NCBI GenBank assembly: GCA_027014185.1
Contig: JALWEK010000147.1
Span: 1-30,434, forward strand
Source of the DNA: Aquificaceae bacterium
Lineage (GTDB): Bacteria > Aquificota > Aquificia > Aquificales > Aquificaceae
Length of the DNA: 30,434 bases
Reading direction: 5' to 3'
Under the pieces are notes generated by a model that saw only the letters and a list, made by a program, of their open reading frames with translations, did not search any database and was not told the origin of the DNA. How positions within the stretch are numbered: position 1 is the stretch's first letter; the number at the start of each line of letters is the position of its first letter. The translations under genes were made by a program, and so were the position numbers. Positions 1 through 6,289 of this stretch are shown one piece after another.

Positions 1-194
1 CCTTCAGGCCTGATTTAAGCACCAACACACTCTTTCACATAAAGCTGTTCCTATACGGGATAATGGTCCTCAACTTTACCTACATATACTTCTGGCTTCT
101 GAGAAAGAAGCTCTTCAAACACATACCCAACTTTGTCTGGATAAACCTGTTCCTAGGGATACTTATAACGCTGATAATCACCTACATAAGGTGA
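1..194 (+). CDS. C-terminal fragment of a small integral membrane protein (5'-truncated by window edge)
   Basis: An open frame runs from the window edge (first complete codon at base 3) to a TGA at 192-194 and gives the last 63 residues of a protein. The fragment has two hydrophobic stretches, around HIKLFLYGIMVLNFTYIYFW and FVWINLFLGILITLIITYI, separated by a basic loop (LLRKKLFKHIP). That fits two membrane helices with a short positively charged loop, probably cytoplasmic. The protein ends only a few bases from the stop of the leftward cupin gene, so the two genes converge with no room for a terminator between them. I do not recognise the family; the N-terminal part lies outside the window. 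Confidence 0.6.
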   Translation, partial: FRPDLSTNTLFHIKLFLYGIMVLNFTYIYFWLLRKKLFKHIPNFVWINLFLGILITLIITYIR

Positions 195-197
195 TTT

Positions 198-524
198 CTA
201 AAGGTTTACCCGCTTAGCGGTCGGGTTCGGGGATATGGTAGCCTCGACGATCGAATCCTTCAGGGCCCTGAACCCGTGTAGCTCCTGTGGTTTGTAGAAT
301 ATGGTTGTACCCTCCTCGAGGGTCTCTTCACCCTCCTCCGAGGTGAACACAAGGCTACCCCTAAGTACGGTTATAAACACGCTTGAAGGAGACCTGTGAG
401 GTTTTATCTCCTGACCTTCTTTCAGGTAGAACCTTATCACCTTGGCGTTTCCGTCCTCGTAAACGAGATCCCGCTGAGGGGAAAGGTCTGAGAAATTCTC
501 CTCAAGTTTCTTTATCACCGCCAT
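198..524 (-). CDS. Small single-domain cupin protein
   Basis: A 108-residue protein with the length and pattern of a lone cupin beta-barrel. The first cupin motif region is GQEIKPHRSPSSVFITVLRG (about residues 37-56), and the second ends in KPQELHGF (about 78-85). Only one His is kept in motif 1 (PHR) and one in motif 2 (LHG). The usual HxH...E metal set is therefore incomplete, and metal-dependent catalysis is doubtful; binding or sensing of a small ligand is as likely. The ATG follows a strong Shine-Dalgarno (AAGGAGGT on the minus strand) and overlaps the end of the upstream membrane-protein gene by 23 bp, so the two are almost surely cotranscribed and translationally coupled. The specific ligand cannot be read from the sequence. 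Confidence 0.8.
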   Translation of the reverse strand: MAVIKKLEENFSDLSPQRDLVYEDGNAKVIRFYLKEGQEIKPHRSPSSVFITVLRGSLVFTSEEGEETLEEGTTIFYKPQELHGFRALKDSIVEATISPNPTAKRVNL

Positions 525-1677
525 CTCCGACCTCCTTAAGTTTATTCACAAGATGAAGGAAGGTTAGCCTGAGGAAGTACCCGAGGATAAAGAGGTACAA
601 AATGGGGGAAAGCCTGTCCAACGGGTAGAAGGAAAGATCGAGGTACAAGAACACTGCGAACATGATCAGGGATACTTCTATGAACTTAGGAAAGCCCTTT
701 TCATCTACAAGCTCGTTCACAGCCGGGACTTTATCCTTCTTTGAGGAGGCGAACTTCCAGTTCCAGACTATCCTGGGCAGAAGGTGGGACATCCCTCCGA
801 ATATGGTAAAGGTTGTGAAGCCGTACACGAGAAGGTCAACGTGAAGATCGAGGGCTCCACCTATCAGCTGCGGGTGGGAGGCGAGGAAGCCGCCCATAAG
901 TATGCCGAAGGGCAGTAACCCGAGGGCCACCAGAAAGACCTTTACAACGTAGGGGATTGGAGAGGGCATTCTCCTGTTCTTGATAAGGGAGTAGATAAGG
1001 TACAAGAAGTAGAGGGAAACTCCTAGCTCGAGAAGGGAAGCCAGAGCTACGAGACGGTATTCGAGAGAGTAGAAGGCAAGGAGGAAGATAACCGTGGAGA
1101 CCTGCTTCGCCCAGAAGAGGTTCTTTGCCCTCTTAACGTTAAGGGTCTCCATAAGAAGCATCGGTATCCAGGCCAGCTCCACGCCGTAAACCGCGCTGAG
1201 CATCGATCCAACCGTAAGGCTGTGAACGGCAAGCTGAAAAGGAACCAGGCCGTAAGCGAGGCTCAGAAACAGGAAGAGGGACGCCAGGAAAAGGTAAAGG
1301 GCTGAAGCTCCAAGAAACTTAACGGTAACGGGCATCCAGTTTTGTATGCTCAAGAGTACATGGACAAGGAACGCAAAGTATGCTAGGGAAAGCATACCCG
1401 ATGCTACCCGATGCTCTCCAGCGTAGAAGAGGACAAAGGAGACCAGAACTACCACGAAGACAGCGTAAGACAGTCCGGCGAAGGGCAACTTTCTGTTTTG
1501 GGAGTTGGGCACTATCTGGTACATAGCTCCTATAAGTGTCGTGCCTATGAACCCGAAGACGAGAGCGACAGTGAACAGAACCAGATCAGAATCTATGAGC
1601 TTGAAGGCTAAAGAAAGCACCAGATTGAGAAGTGCCAGCAAAAAGAAGAAAGGAGATACCTTAGACACGTAAAACAC
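502..1677 (-). CDS. Polytopic membrane protein, NnrS / heme-copper oxidase subunit I-like
   Basis: A 391-residue, very hydrophobic protein with roughly 10-12 predicted membrane segments and little soluble sequence apart from a loop around residues 308-330. The stretch LLVYGFTTFTIFGGMSHLLP (about 281-300), preceded by DLH, resembles helices of NnrS proteins and of the cbb3/NOR-type oxidase subunit I. The full six-His heme and copper ligand set is not evident, so it is not a complete terminal oxidase. NnrS-like proteins are linked to nitric-oxide stress in other bacteria; that role here is inference. Translation starts at a GTG (1675-1677) behind a strong AAAGGAGGT. An FNR-like palindrome lies just upstream. 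It pairs with the cupin gene in one leftward transcript. Confidence 0.6.
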   Translation of the reverse strand: MFYVSKVSPFFFLLALLNLVLSLAFKLIDSDLVLFTVALVFGFIGTTLIGAMYQIVPNSQNRKLPFAGLSYAVFVVVLVSFVLFYAGEHRVASGMLSLAYFAFLVHVLLSIQNWMPVTVKFLGASALYLFLASLFLFLSLAYGLVPFQLAVHSLTVGSMLSAVYGVELAWIPMLLMETLNVKRAKNLFWAKQVSTVIFLLAFYSLEYRLVALASLLELGVSLYFLYLIYSLIKNRRMPSPIPYVVKVFLVALGLLPFGILMGGFLASHPQLIGGALDLHVDLLVYGFTTFTIFGGMSHLLPRIVWNWKFASSKKDKVPAVNELVDEKGFPKFIEVSLIMFAVFLYLDLSFYPLDRLSPILYLFILGYFLRLTFLHLVNKLKEVGDGGDKET

Positions 1678-1689
1678 TTCGACCTCCTT

Positions 1690-1703
1690 TTGAGAGTAAT
1701 CAA
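1690..1703. promoter_or_regulatory. FNR/CRP-family-like palindrome TTGA-N6-TCAA
   Basis: The 14-base sequence TTGAGAGTAATCAA matches the half-sites and spacing of the FNR/DNR family consensus (TTGA, six bases, TCAA). It sits in the divergent intergenic region between the leftward NnrS-like gene and the rightward lipoyl-carrier gene. It starts about 12 bases upstream of the leftward GTG, next to that gene's Shine-Dalgarno, so for that gene it is too close for classical activation. Relative to a rightward start near 1769 its centre is at about -72, a position used in class I activation. Match by eye only. Confidence 0.4.
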
Positions 1704-1749
1704 TTATTTACTATAGGCCGCTCGGAGCTCGAGTCAACGATTGTTTACT
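1701..1749. repeat. Imperfect 12-bp direct repeat in the divergent promoter region
   Basis: CAATTATTTACT (1701-1712) and CGATTGTTTACT (1738-1749) are identical at 10 of 12 positions and lie 37 bp apart in the same orientation. They flank a GC-rich patch. They may be paired operator half-sites or chance AT-rich similarity. Confidence 0.3.
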
Positions 1750-1756
1750 CATGGGT

Positions 1757-1762
1757 TATATT
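1757..1762 (+). promoter_or_regulatory. Candidate -10 box (TATATT) for a leaderless transcript
   Basis: TATATT ends 8 bases before the ATG at 1771, and no Shine-Dalgarno lies between them. A start 6-8 bases downstream of the box would put the RNA 5' end at or next to the start codon. No clear -35 box is seen. Confidence 0.35.
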
Positions 1763-1770
1763 ATTAATTG

Positions 1771-2247
1771 ATGGAGAAGAAAACTCAGGATTTCGGGAAC
1801 GCGTGGGAGTATCAGGGGTGTATGATACCCAAGGACCTCTACTACGATATCGAGAACCAGGTCTGGCTAAGGATCAACGAGGATGGAACGGTAACTATGG
1901 GCCTTACCGATGTGGGTCAGACGAGGGCGGGAAGGCTCCTTCACGCTAGGATAAAGCCGGTAGGCACGAAGGTAAAGAAAGGTAAGCCTGTGGCTACGCT
2001 CGAGAGCGGCAAGTGGGCCGGTCCGGTGCCAGCGCTGGTGGAAGGCGAGGTTGTCGAGGTGAACGAGAGGGTAATGGAAGATCCAAACTTCATAAACATA
2101 GACCCCTACGGGGAGGCGTGGATAGTTAAGCTGAAGCCAACGGACCTGGAGAGGGACCTTAAAGATCTGGTTACCGGCGAGGAAGCCCTCGAGAAGATGA
2201 GAGAGCACATAGATGAGTGGGATATAGTATGTATGAGGTGCATGTGA
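1771..2247 (+). CDS. GcvH-like lipoyl carrier protein with C-terminal CxxC
   Basis: A 158-residue protein of the glycine-cleavage H / lipoyl-carrier fold. The lipoyl-lysine hairpin is seen at VATLESGKWAGPVPAL (about 74-89), with Lys81 in the position of the lipoylated lysine. The usual ESVKAVSD context is replaced by ESGKWAGP. The protein is longer than ordinary H proteins (about 125-130 aa) and ends in DIVCMRCM, a CxxC (Cys154, Cys157). No gcvP or gcvT is in the window. Aquificales carry several GcvH paralogs, and related carriers (LbpA) serve the sHdr sulfur-oxidation pathway, so a role in sulfur or redox chemistry rather than glycine cleavage is plausible but inferred. The ATG at 1771 is preferred over an in-frame TTG at 1768. 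A CPTC thioredoxin-fold gene follows one base after its stop. Confidence 0.85.
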   Translation: MEKKTQDFGNAWEYQGCMIPKDLYYDIENQVWLRINEDGTVTMGLTDVGQTRAGRLLHARIKPVGTKVKKGKPVATLESGKWAGPVPALVEGEVVEVNERVMEDPNFINIDPYGEAWIVKLKPTDLERDLKDLVTGEEALEKMREHIDEWDIVCMRCM

Positions 2248-2248
2248 T

Positions 2249-2521
2249 ATGAGCGCACAGGACAGACACGTAATACTTCTGGTGTCTCAGTGGTGTCCCA
2301 CCTGTCCTCACGCGGACGCCCTGTGGAGGAAGCTGCAGGAAGAGTACGGTTTCAAGTACGAGGTCCTGGATATAGCTACGCCGGAAGGTCGTTACTGGGT
2401 CAACAAGCTCATGGTCAGGAGCGTCCCCTCCTCCATAGTGGACGGGAAGCTCGCCTTCGTAGGAGTCCCGGAGGAAGCGGAGGCGAGGAAGGTGGTGGAA
2501 GAGGGCGTCCAGACCGATTAG
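2249..2521 (+). CDS. Small thioredoxin/glutaredoxin-fold protein with CPTC motif
   Basis: A 90-residue thioredoxin-fold protein. The active site is SQWCPTCPHADAL with Cys16 and Cys19, followed by the expected cis-proline region VRSVPSSIVDG (Pro60) and a short C-terminal helix. It should act as a cytoplasmic thiol-disulfide reductant or transfer protein. The gene starts one base after the lipoyl-carrier stop, with GAGGTG as a likely ribosome-binding site. The tight linkage suggests the two proteins work together, for example reduction of the dihydrolipoyl group or of the carrier's terminal CxxC; this pairing is inference. It is shorter than canonical thioredoxin (about 105 aa), nearer to glutaredoxin-like proteins of thermophiles. 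Confidence 0.8.
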   Translation: MSAQDRHVILLVSQWCPTCPHADALWRKLQEEYGFKYEVLDIATPEGRYWVNKLMVRSVPSSIVDGKLAFVGVPEEAEARKVVEEGVQTD

Positions 2522-2558
2522 ATATATCTGAAATCATACAACCATCGGGCTGAGCGGG

Positions 2559-2564
2559 TAAAAT
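2559..2564 (+). promoter_or_regulatory. Candidate -10 box (TAAAAT)
   Basis: TAAAAT ends 8 bases before the ferredoxin ATG at 2573, inside the 51-bp gap after the thioredoxin-like gene. Only a weak AAGG touches the start region. Fits the leaderless pattern seen elsewhere in the window. Confidence 0.3.
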
Positions 2565-2572
2565 TTAAGGCT

Positions 2573-2863
2573 ATGAAGGTTAAGATCAATGGAAAGGTCT
2601 TCGACATTCCCAAGGGAGTTAGGTTCGGAGAGCTCAGCCACGAGCTGGAGAAAGCGGACATAGAGTTCGGCTGCACCGACGGCCAGTGCGGTGTCTGCAT
2701 AGCGAGGGTCCTGAAAGGCCTTGAGTGCCTTAACGAGCCCTCGGAGGACGAGGAGGAGACCCTCTGGAGGATAGGTGCTGTTGATGAGGAGGAGAGGCTG
2801 ACCTGCCAGCTGATAATAGAGGACGAGAGCTGCGATGAGATAGTTATAGAGTCCGAAGACTGA
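2573..2863 (+). CDS. Plant-type [2Fe-2S] ferredoxin
   Basis: A 96-residue acidic protein with the plant-type ferredoxin cluster motif: Cys34, Cys39 and Cys42 in FGCTDGQCGVC, and the fourth ligand Cys78 in LTCQL. This is the C-x4-C-x2-C...C arrangement. The beta-grasp start (MKVKINGKVFDIPKG) is typical. It would be a small soluble one-electron carrier. The C-terminus is rich in Glu and Asp, as usual for ferredoxins docking to basic partners. The stop overlaps the holA start by one base (TGATG), so the genes are coupled, but DNA replication and ferredoxin have no obvious shared function. Its electron partner is unknown; the upstream redox genes are candidates. Confidence 0.88.
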   Translation: MKVKINGKVFDIPKGVRFGELSHELEKADIEFGCTDGQCGVCIARVLKGLECLNEPSEDEEETLWRIGAVDEEERLTCQLIIEDESCDEIVIESED

Positions 2864-3876
2864 TGTTCAAGGTTCTCCAGTACCAGAAGGAGGTCTTGGA
2901 GAAGGGGAGGGTAAAGCCGGTAAACCTGGTTCACGGGGAGGAGGAGTACCTGGTAAAGACCCTCGAGGGAAAGCTGAGAGATATTTACGGAGACAACTTC
3001 ACACTCGCGTGGGGGGACGAGACGAGCCTCGAGGATCTCTACGAACTGACCGCGGAAGGTTCCATGTTCTCCCAAACCTCCGACAGGGTGGTCTTCTTAA
3101 GGTCCTTCGAGGACTTTTTGAAAAAACTCGGAAGAAGGAAGAAGAGCATGGAGTCCTTGCTGGCCCTTTTAAAGAGGCTCAGCAGGTCAAAGCTCTTCAT
3201 GGTGGTAGAAAGAAAGCTGACCAGCCAGGATCTCTCTAAGGAGCCCTTCAAGACCATATCCTCCGTGGGCGATGTGATCCTGGCGGACAGGCTCTCTGTC
3301 AAGAAGGTAAAGGAGATAGTAAGGAAGAAGCTGGAGAGAGAGGCGGGTGGTATCGATGAGGAGGCTTTAGATCTACTTGTGGATCTGTGCCGGGGAGATC
3401 TGATGATACTGAAGGGAGAGACTGAAAAGCTGATAGCGTACTCTGAGGGGAAGAGGATCACCGCCGAGGTTGTGGGTAGAGTTTGCGCTCCATGGGGAAA
3501 CTACGGGGTGTTCGAGTTCCTAGACGCCTTCTTCGCCGGAGATCTAGCAAAAAGCTTGCGGGCGCTCAGAGATATGTTTACCTCGGGAGTGCCTCCACTC
3601 CAGATCATGACTACGCTTGGAAACTATGCGATGAGGATATACACCGCCCATCTACTCTTAGAGCAGGGGCAAAGCCTGGAAAAGGCCTTGGAGACCCTGG
3701 GTATAAAGCACAGGTTCAGCCAGCTCAAGTTCAAAACCTACCTTGATAAGTTTTCAAAAGAGAGAGCGAAGGAGCTACTGGAAGCTCTCTACAAACTAGA
3801 TCTATCGGTGAAGGTGTACTTCGCAAACCCTGAAGTTGCCCTGAGAAATTTCACCGTAGATTTTACACTCCGCTGA
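2863..3876 (+). CDS. holA: DNA polymerase III subunit delta
   Basis: A 337-residue protein with the length and layout of HolA, the delta subunit of the clamp-loader complex that opens the beta sliding clamp. The N-terminal part begins with the family-typical VNLVHGEEEYLV (about 20-31), where a P-loop-like region would be in related ATPases but without a functional Walker A. The conserved middle includes LVDLCRGDLMILKGETEKL (about 172-190), and the C-terminal helical collar domain contains LQIMTTLGNYAMRIYTAHLL (about 246-265). It starts in the TGATG overlap with the ferredoxin gene. It shares its transcript with redox genes, a loose operon arrangement common in this group. Confidence 0.85.
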   Translation: MFKVLQYQKEVLEKGRVKPVNLVHGEEEYLVKTLEGKLRDIYGDNFTLAWGDETSLEDLYELTAEGSMFSQTSDRVVFLRSFEDFLKKLGRRKKSMESLLALLKRLSRSKLFMVVERKLTSQDLSKEPFKTISSVGDVILADRLSVKKVKEIVRKKLEREAGGIDEEALDLLVDLCRGDLMILKGETEKLIAYSEGKRITAEVVGRVCAPWGNYGVFEFLDAFFAGDLAKSLRALRDMFTSGVPPLQIMTTLGNYAMRIYTAHLLLEQGQSLEKALETLGIKHRFSQLKFKTYLDKFSKERAKELLEALYKLDLSVKVYFANPEVALRNFTVDFTLR

Positions 3877-3877
3877 C

Positions 3878-3883
3878 TATCTT
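3878..3883 (+). promoter_or_regulatory. Candidate -10 box (TATCTT) next to the holA stop
   Basis: TATCTT follows the holA TGA (3874-3876) by one base and ends 8 bases before the SdhB-like ATG at 3892. The bases between are CTATCTTTTAATCCT, with no Shine-Dalgarno. Weakest member of the leaderless series. Confidence 0.22.
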
Positions 3884-3891
3884 TTAATCCT

Positions 3892-4590
3892 ATGAGGGTC
3901 AAGCTAAAGCTGTTCAGGGACGGGAGTTTTACCCTCAAGGAGTTTGAAGTAGAAACGGATGAAAGCCCTACGGTTCTCGAGCTTCTCCAGAAGGTGAAGG
4001 AGATAGACCCGAGCCTATCTTTCAGAGCCATGTGTAGGGCTAGTATATGCGGAACCTGTGCCGTTAAGGTGAACGGCCAGCACAGGCTCGCCTGCAATAC
4101 GAGGGTCTCGGGAGATGAGGTTCTAATAGAGCCGGTGGACGGGTCAGAGCCGATCAGGGATCTGGTCGTATCCCACGAGGAGATCTTCGAGGCCATGAGG
4201 AGGAACAAGGTCTGGTTCGTACCCAGGGAGGAGAACCTGACCCTGGAACCTTCCCAGCTTGCCAAAACCTCGAAGGCGTGGGATTGCATCCTCTGCGGTA
4301 TATGCAACAACGTCTGTCCTCCCCTGATCGAAGGCAGAGACTTCGGGGGACCAGCCATCACAACGAAGATCTACTCAATAGAGGAAGACCCGAGGGACAG
4401 CCTCGGTGAGGAGCGGCTTGGAGACGTTCTCAGCCTGAACTTGCAGAACTGCGTCCACTGTAGCAACTGTAATCTTTTCTGCCCTAAGGGTTGCATGCCA
4501 GAGAGGTGGATAACCGTGCTGGAGGGAAAGCTCGCTCAGAAGGGATATATTCAAAAGAAGACGGAAGACTTTGGATTTTTGGGTTTTTAA
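3892..4590 (+). CDS. sdhB: Succinate dehydrogenase / fumarate reductase-type iron-sulfur subunit
   Basis: A 232-residue protein with the SdhB/FrdB domain order. The N-terminal [2Fe-2S] domain has Cys48, Cys53, Cys56 and Cys68 (MCRASICGTC ... RLAC). The C-terminal domain has one [4Fe-4S] set at Cys132, 135, 138, 142 (CILCGICNNVCP). The third cluster set is Cys187, Cys190, Cys193, Cys197 (CVHCSNCNLFCP). In classical SQR/QFR the third cluster is [3Fe-4S], with C-x5-C-x3-CP and no cysteine in the middle; here Cys190 supplies a fourth ligand, so a second [4Fe-4S] cluster is predicted. It would pass electrons between a flavoprotein and a membrane or soluble partner. The flavoprotein and anchor genes are not in the window, so the exact complex (SQR, fumarate reductase, or another) is unresolved. 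Confidence 0.82.
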   Translation: MRVKLKLFRDGSFTLKEFEVETDESPTVLELLQKVKEIDPSLSFRAMCRASICGTCAVKVNGQHRLACNTRVSGDEVLIEPVDGSEPIRDLVVSHEEIFEAMRRNKVWFVPREENLTLEPSQLAKTSKAWDCILCGICNNVCPPLIEGRDFGGPAITTKIYSIEEDPRDSLGEERLGDVLSLNLQNCVHCSNCNLFCPKGCMPERWITVLEGKLAQKGYIQKKTEDFGFLGF

Positions 4591-4593
4591 TAT
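4588..4593 (+). promoter_or_regulatory. Candidate -10 box (TAATAT) overlapping the sdhB-like stop codon
   Basis: The TAA stop of the SdhB-like gene (4588-4590) forms the first half of TAATAT, which ends 6 bases before the fliG ATG at 4600. An AGGTG lies directly before that ATG, so this start could also be used by normal initiation. Confidence 0.25.
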
Positions 4594-4599
4594 TAGGTG

Positions 4600-5607
4600 A
4601 TGGCGGAGGCTACGAGCAGGGAGCTTTCGAAGGTCGAAAAGGCAGCCGTTCTCCTCATGTCCATGCCACCGGATGTGGCCGCCAAGATCCTCAAGGAGCT
4701 ATCTGAGGAAGAGATACAGAAGATATTTCTCACAGCGGCGAGGCTAAAGGACCTGTCCCCAGGAGACATAGAGGCCGCCGTCCAGGAGTTCTTAGAAGAT
4801 TATAGTTACGTCGCCACCCAGTACTCGAACTTGGAGACCCTCCTCGAGCAGCTCCAGGGGGTGCTCCCTCCCGAAGTCTACGAGAGGATAAAGAGTCTTC
4901 TGGGAACGGCTGGGGTAGCGGAGGGACTTGAGCAGCTAGAGAAGATAGACACCAGGGTGCTTGTGGGTCTGATAAAGAACGAACACCCCCAAACCATAGC
5001 TGTATTACTTTCCCAGCTATCTCCCAGAAAGGCCTCTGAGATACTCTCCTGGCTTCCCGAGAACCTCAGATACGAGGTGGTCAAGAGGATAGCCACCCTA
5101 GAGAACGTATCCCCACAGTTCTTAAGGCAACTTATAGAAACCATAACCGAGGAGATAAAGGCCCTAGGTATAGCTGGTGGCATAAAGAAACAGGAGGGAG
5201 TGGCCATAGCAGCCGAGCTCATGAACATGCTAGACAAGGAGACCGCCGAGAACCTCCTCAGGAAGATAGGTGAGGAGGATCCCACCCTCGAGGAGAGGAT
5301 AAGGGAGAAGATGTTCACCTTCGAGGACATAAGGAAGCTCGACAACAGGGCGATAATAGAAGTCCTCAAAGCTGTGGACAAGAACACCCTGATAATAGCC
5401 CTCAAGGGTGCTCCTGACGATATAAAGGAGAAGTTCTTCTCCAACATGTCCAAGAGGGCCGCAAAGATCATGCAGGAGGATATGGAGGCCCTCGGACCCG
5501 TCAAGAAGTCCGAGGTTGAGAAGGCCCAGAAGCAGGTGGTTGCCGTCATAAGGAAGCTGATAGACGAAGGCAAGATAGAGCTCGGTGGAGAGGAGGCCTA
5601 TGTCTAA
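4600..5607 (+). CDS. fliG: Flagellar motor switch protein FliG
   Basis: A 335-residue FliG, the torque-generating rotor protein of the C-ring that binds FliF through its N-terminal domain, FliM through its middle domain, and faces the stator with its C-terminal domain. The N-terminal domain starts LSKVEKAAVLLMSMPPDVAA. The middle domain has the EHPQ signature at residues 128-131 (NEHPQTIAVLLSQL). The C-terminal domain holds MFTFEDIRKLDNRAIIEVLK and the charged torque helix around GAPDDIKEKFFSNMSKRA. The ATG at 4600 is preferred over the adjoining GTG at 4597. It leads the fliG-fliH-fliI run. fliF, usually directly upstream, is absent, and an SdhB-like gene takes that place. Confidence 0.95.
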   Translation: MAEATSRELSKVEKAAVLLMSMPPDVAAKILKELSEEEIQKIFLTAARLKDLSPGDIEAAVQEFLEDYSYVATQYSNLETLLEQLQGVLPPEVYERIKSLLGTAGVAEGLEQLEKIDTRVLVGLIKNEHPQTIAVLLSQLSPRKASEILSWLPENLRYEVVKRIATLENVSPQFLRQLIETITEEIKALGIAGGIKKQEGVAIAAELMNMLDKETAENLLRKIGEEDPTLEERIREKMFTFEDIRKLDNRAIIEVLKAVDKNTLIIALKGAPDDIKEKFFSNMSKRAAKIMQEDMEALGPVKKSEVEKAQKQVVAVIRKLIDEGKIELGGEEAYV

Positions 5608-6289
5608 GGAATTCAGGCCCATATTCGGGAGCGCCGAGCCACAGAGTCCACCGACGGCGGGGTTCAAGGACGAGCTCCAAAGACTCAGGGAGGAAAAGGA
5701 GGAGGCCCAGGCAAGGATCTCCGAACTCGAGGAGAAGCTCAGCCTTTTAGAGAAGGAGAACAGGGACCTACTGGAAGAGGTCAAGAAGCTGAGGGAGGAG
5801 CTCTTAGAAAGAGAAAGCAGGTTGGAAAAAACCCTCGAAGATCTCAGGTCTTACGAGATAAAGAAGGTTCTCGCTCAGGAGATAGTAGAAAACCTGACAC
5901 GGCAGCTGGACAAGGTAAGGGAGGAGCTCAAAGGGGAGTTTCTGGAGCTTTCTAAGGAGATGATAAAGGAGTTTCTCCTCACGGACGTAGTACCCAAGGA
6001 AGAGCTGGTAACAAAGATACTCAGCGATGTCTTCGACAGGGTTGTGGACCTCAAGGGTAGCGTCAAGGTTGTCCTGAACCCAACGGACATGGACAAGGTA
6101 TTCGAGTTCATAGCCGGGATAAAAGAGAGGCTCGGGGACAGGGTGGATATAGAGGTGGTGGGAAACGACAAGCTGAGGCCTGGAGAGCTCAAGATAGAGA
6201 CAACCAAGTTCGTTATAGAAAGGAAGCACGAGGAGATCCTAGAAGAGGTCTTCAGGGAGGCCTTAAAGAATGCCCTTGAGAGGGGTTAG
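5600..6289 (+). CDS. fliH: Flagellar export ATPase regulator FliH
   Basis: A 229-residue FliH-like protein. It has a short Pro-rich N-terminus (about 1-20), a long Lys/Glu coiled coil (about 22-120) and a C-terminal domain (about 125-229) that resembles the FliI-binding, V-ATPase-stator-like part of the family (SVKVVLNPTDMDKVFEFI). FliH forms a dimer that holds FliI at the export gate and restrains its ATPase. The ATG at 5600 follows AGGAGG (5591-5596) and overlaps the fliG end by 8 bp; a GTG at 5585 is also in frame but less likely. Assignment rests on coiled-coil layout plus position between fliG and fliI, since FliH sequences are poorly conserved. Confidence 0.88.
   Translation: MSKEFRPIFGSAEPQSPPTAGFKDELQRLREEKEEAQARISELEEKLSLLEKENRDLLEEVKKLREELLERESRLEKTLEDLRSYEIKKVLAQEIVENLTRQLDKVREELKGEFLELSKEMIKEFLLTDVVPKEELVTKILSDVFDRVVDLKGSVKVVLNPTDMDKVFEFIAGIKERLGDRVDIEVVGNDKLRPGELKIETTKFVIERKHEEILEEVFREALKNALERG

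Noticed and set aside
1771..2247. Genuine glycine cleavage H protein
   Set aside because: The lipoyl context is altered, the protein is longer with a terminal CxxC, and no gcvP or gcvT is nearby; called GcvH-like only.
4878..5573. Long minus-strand open frames inside fliG, tig, clpX and other genes
   Set aside because: They are Ser/Leu-rich mirror frames of well-recognised genes, with no motifs or ribosome-binding sites of their own.
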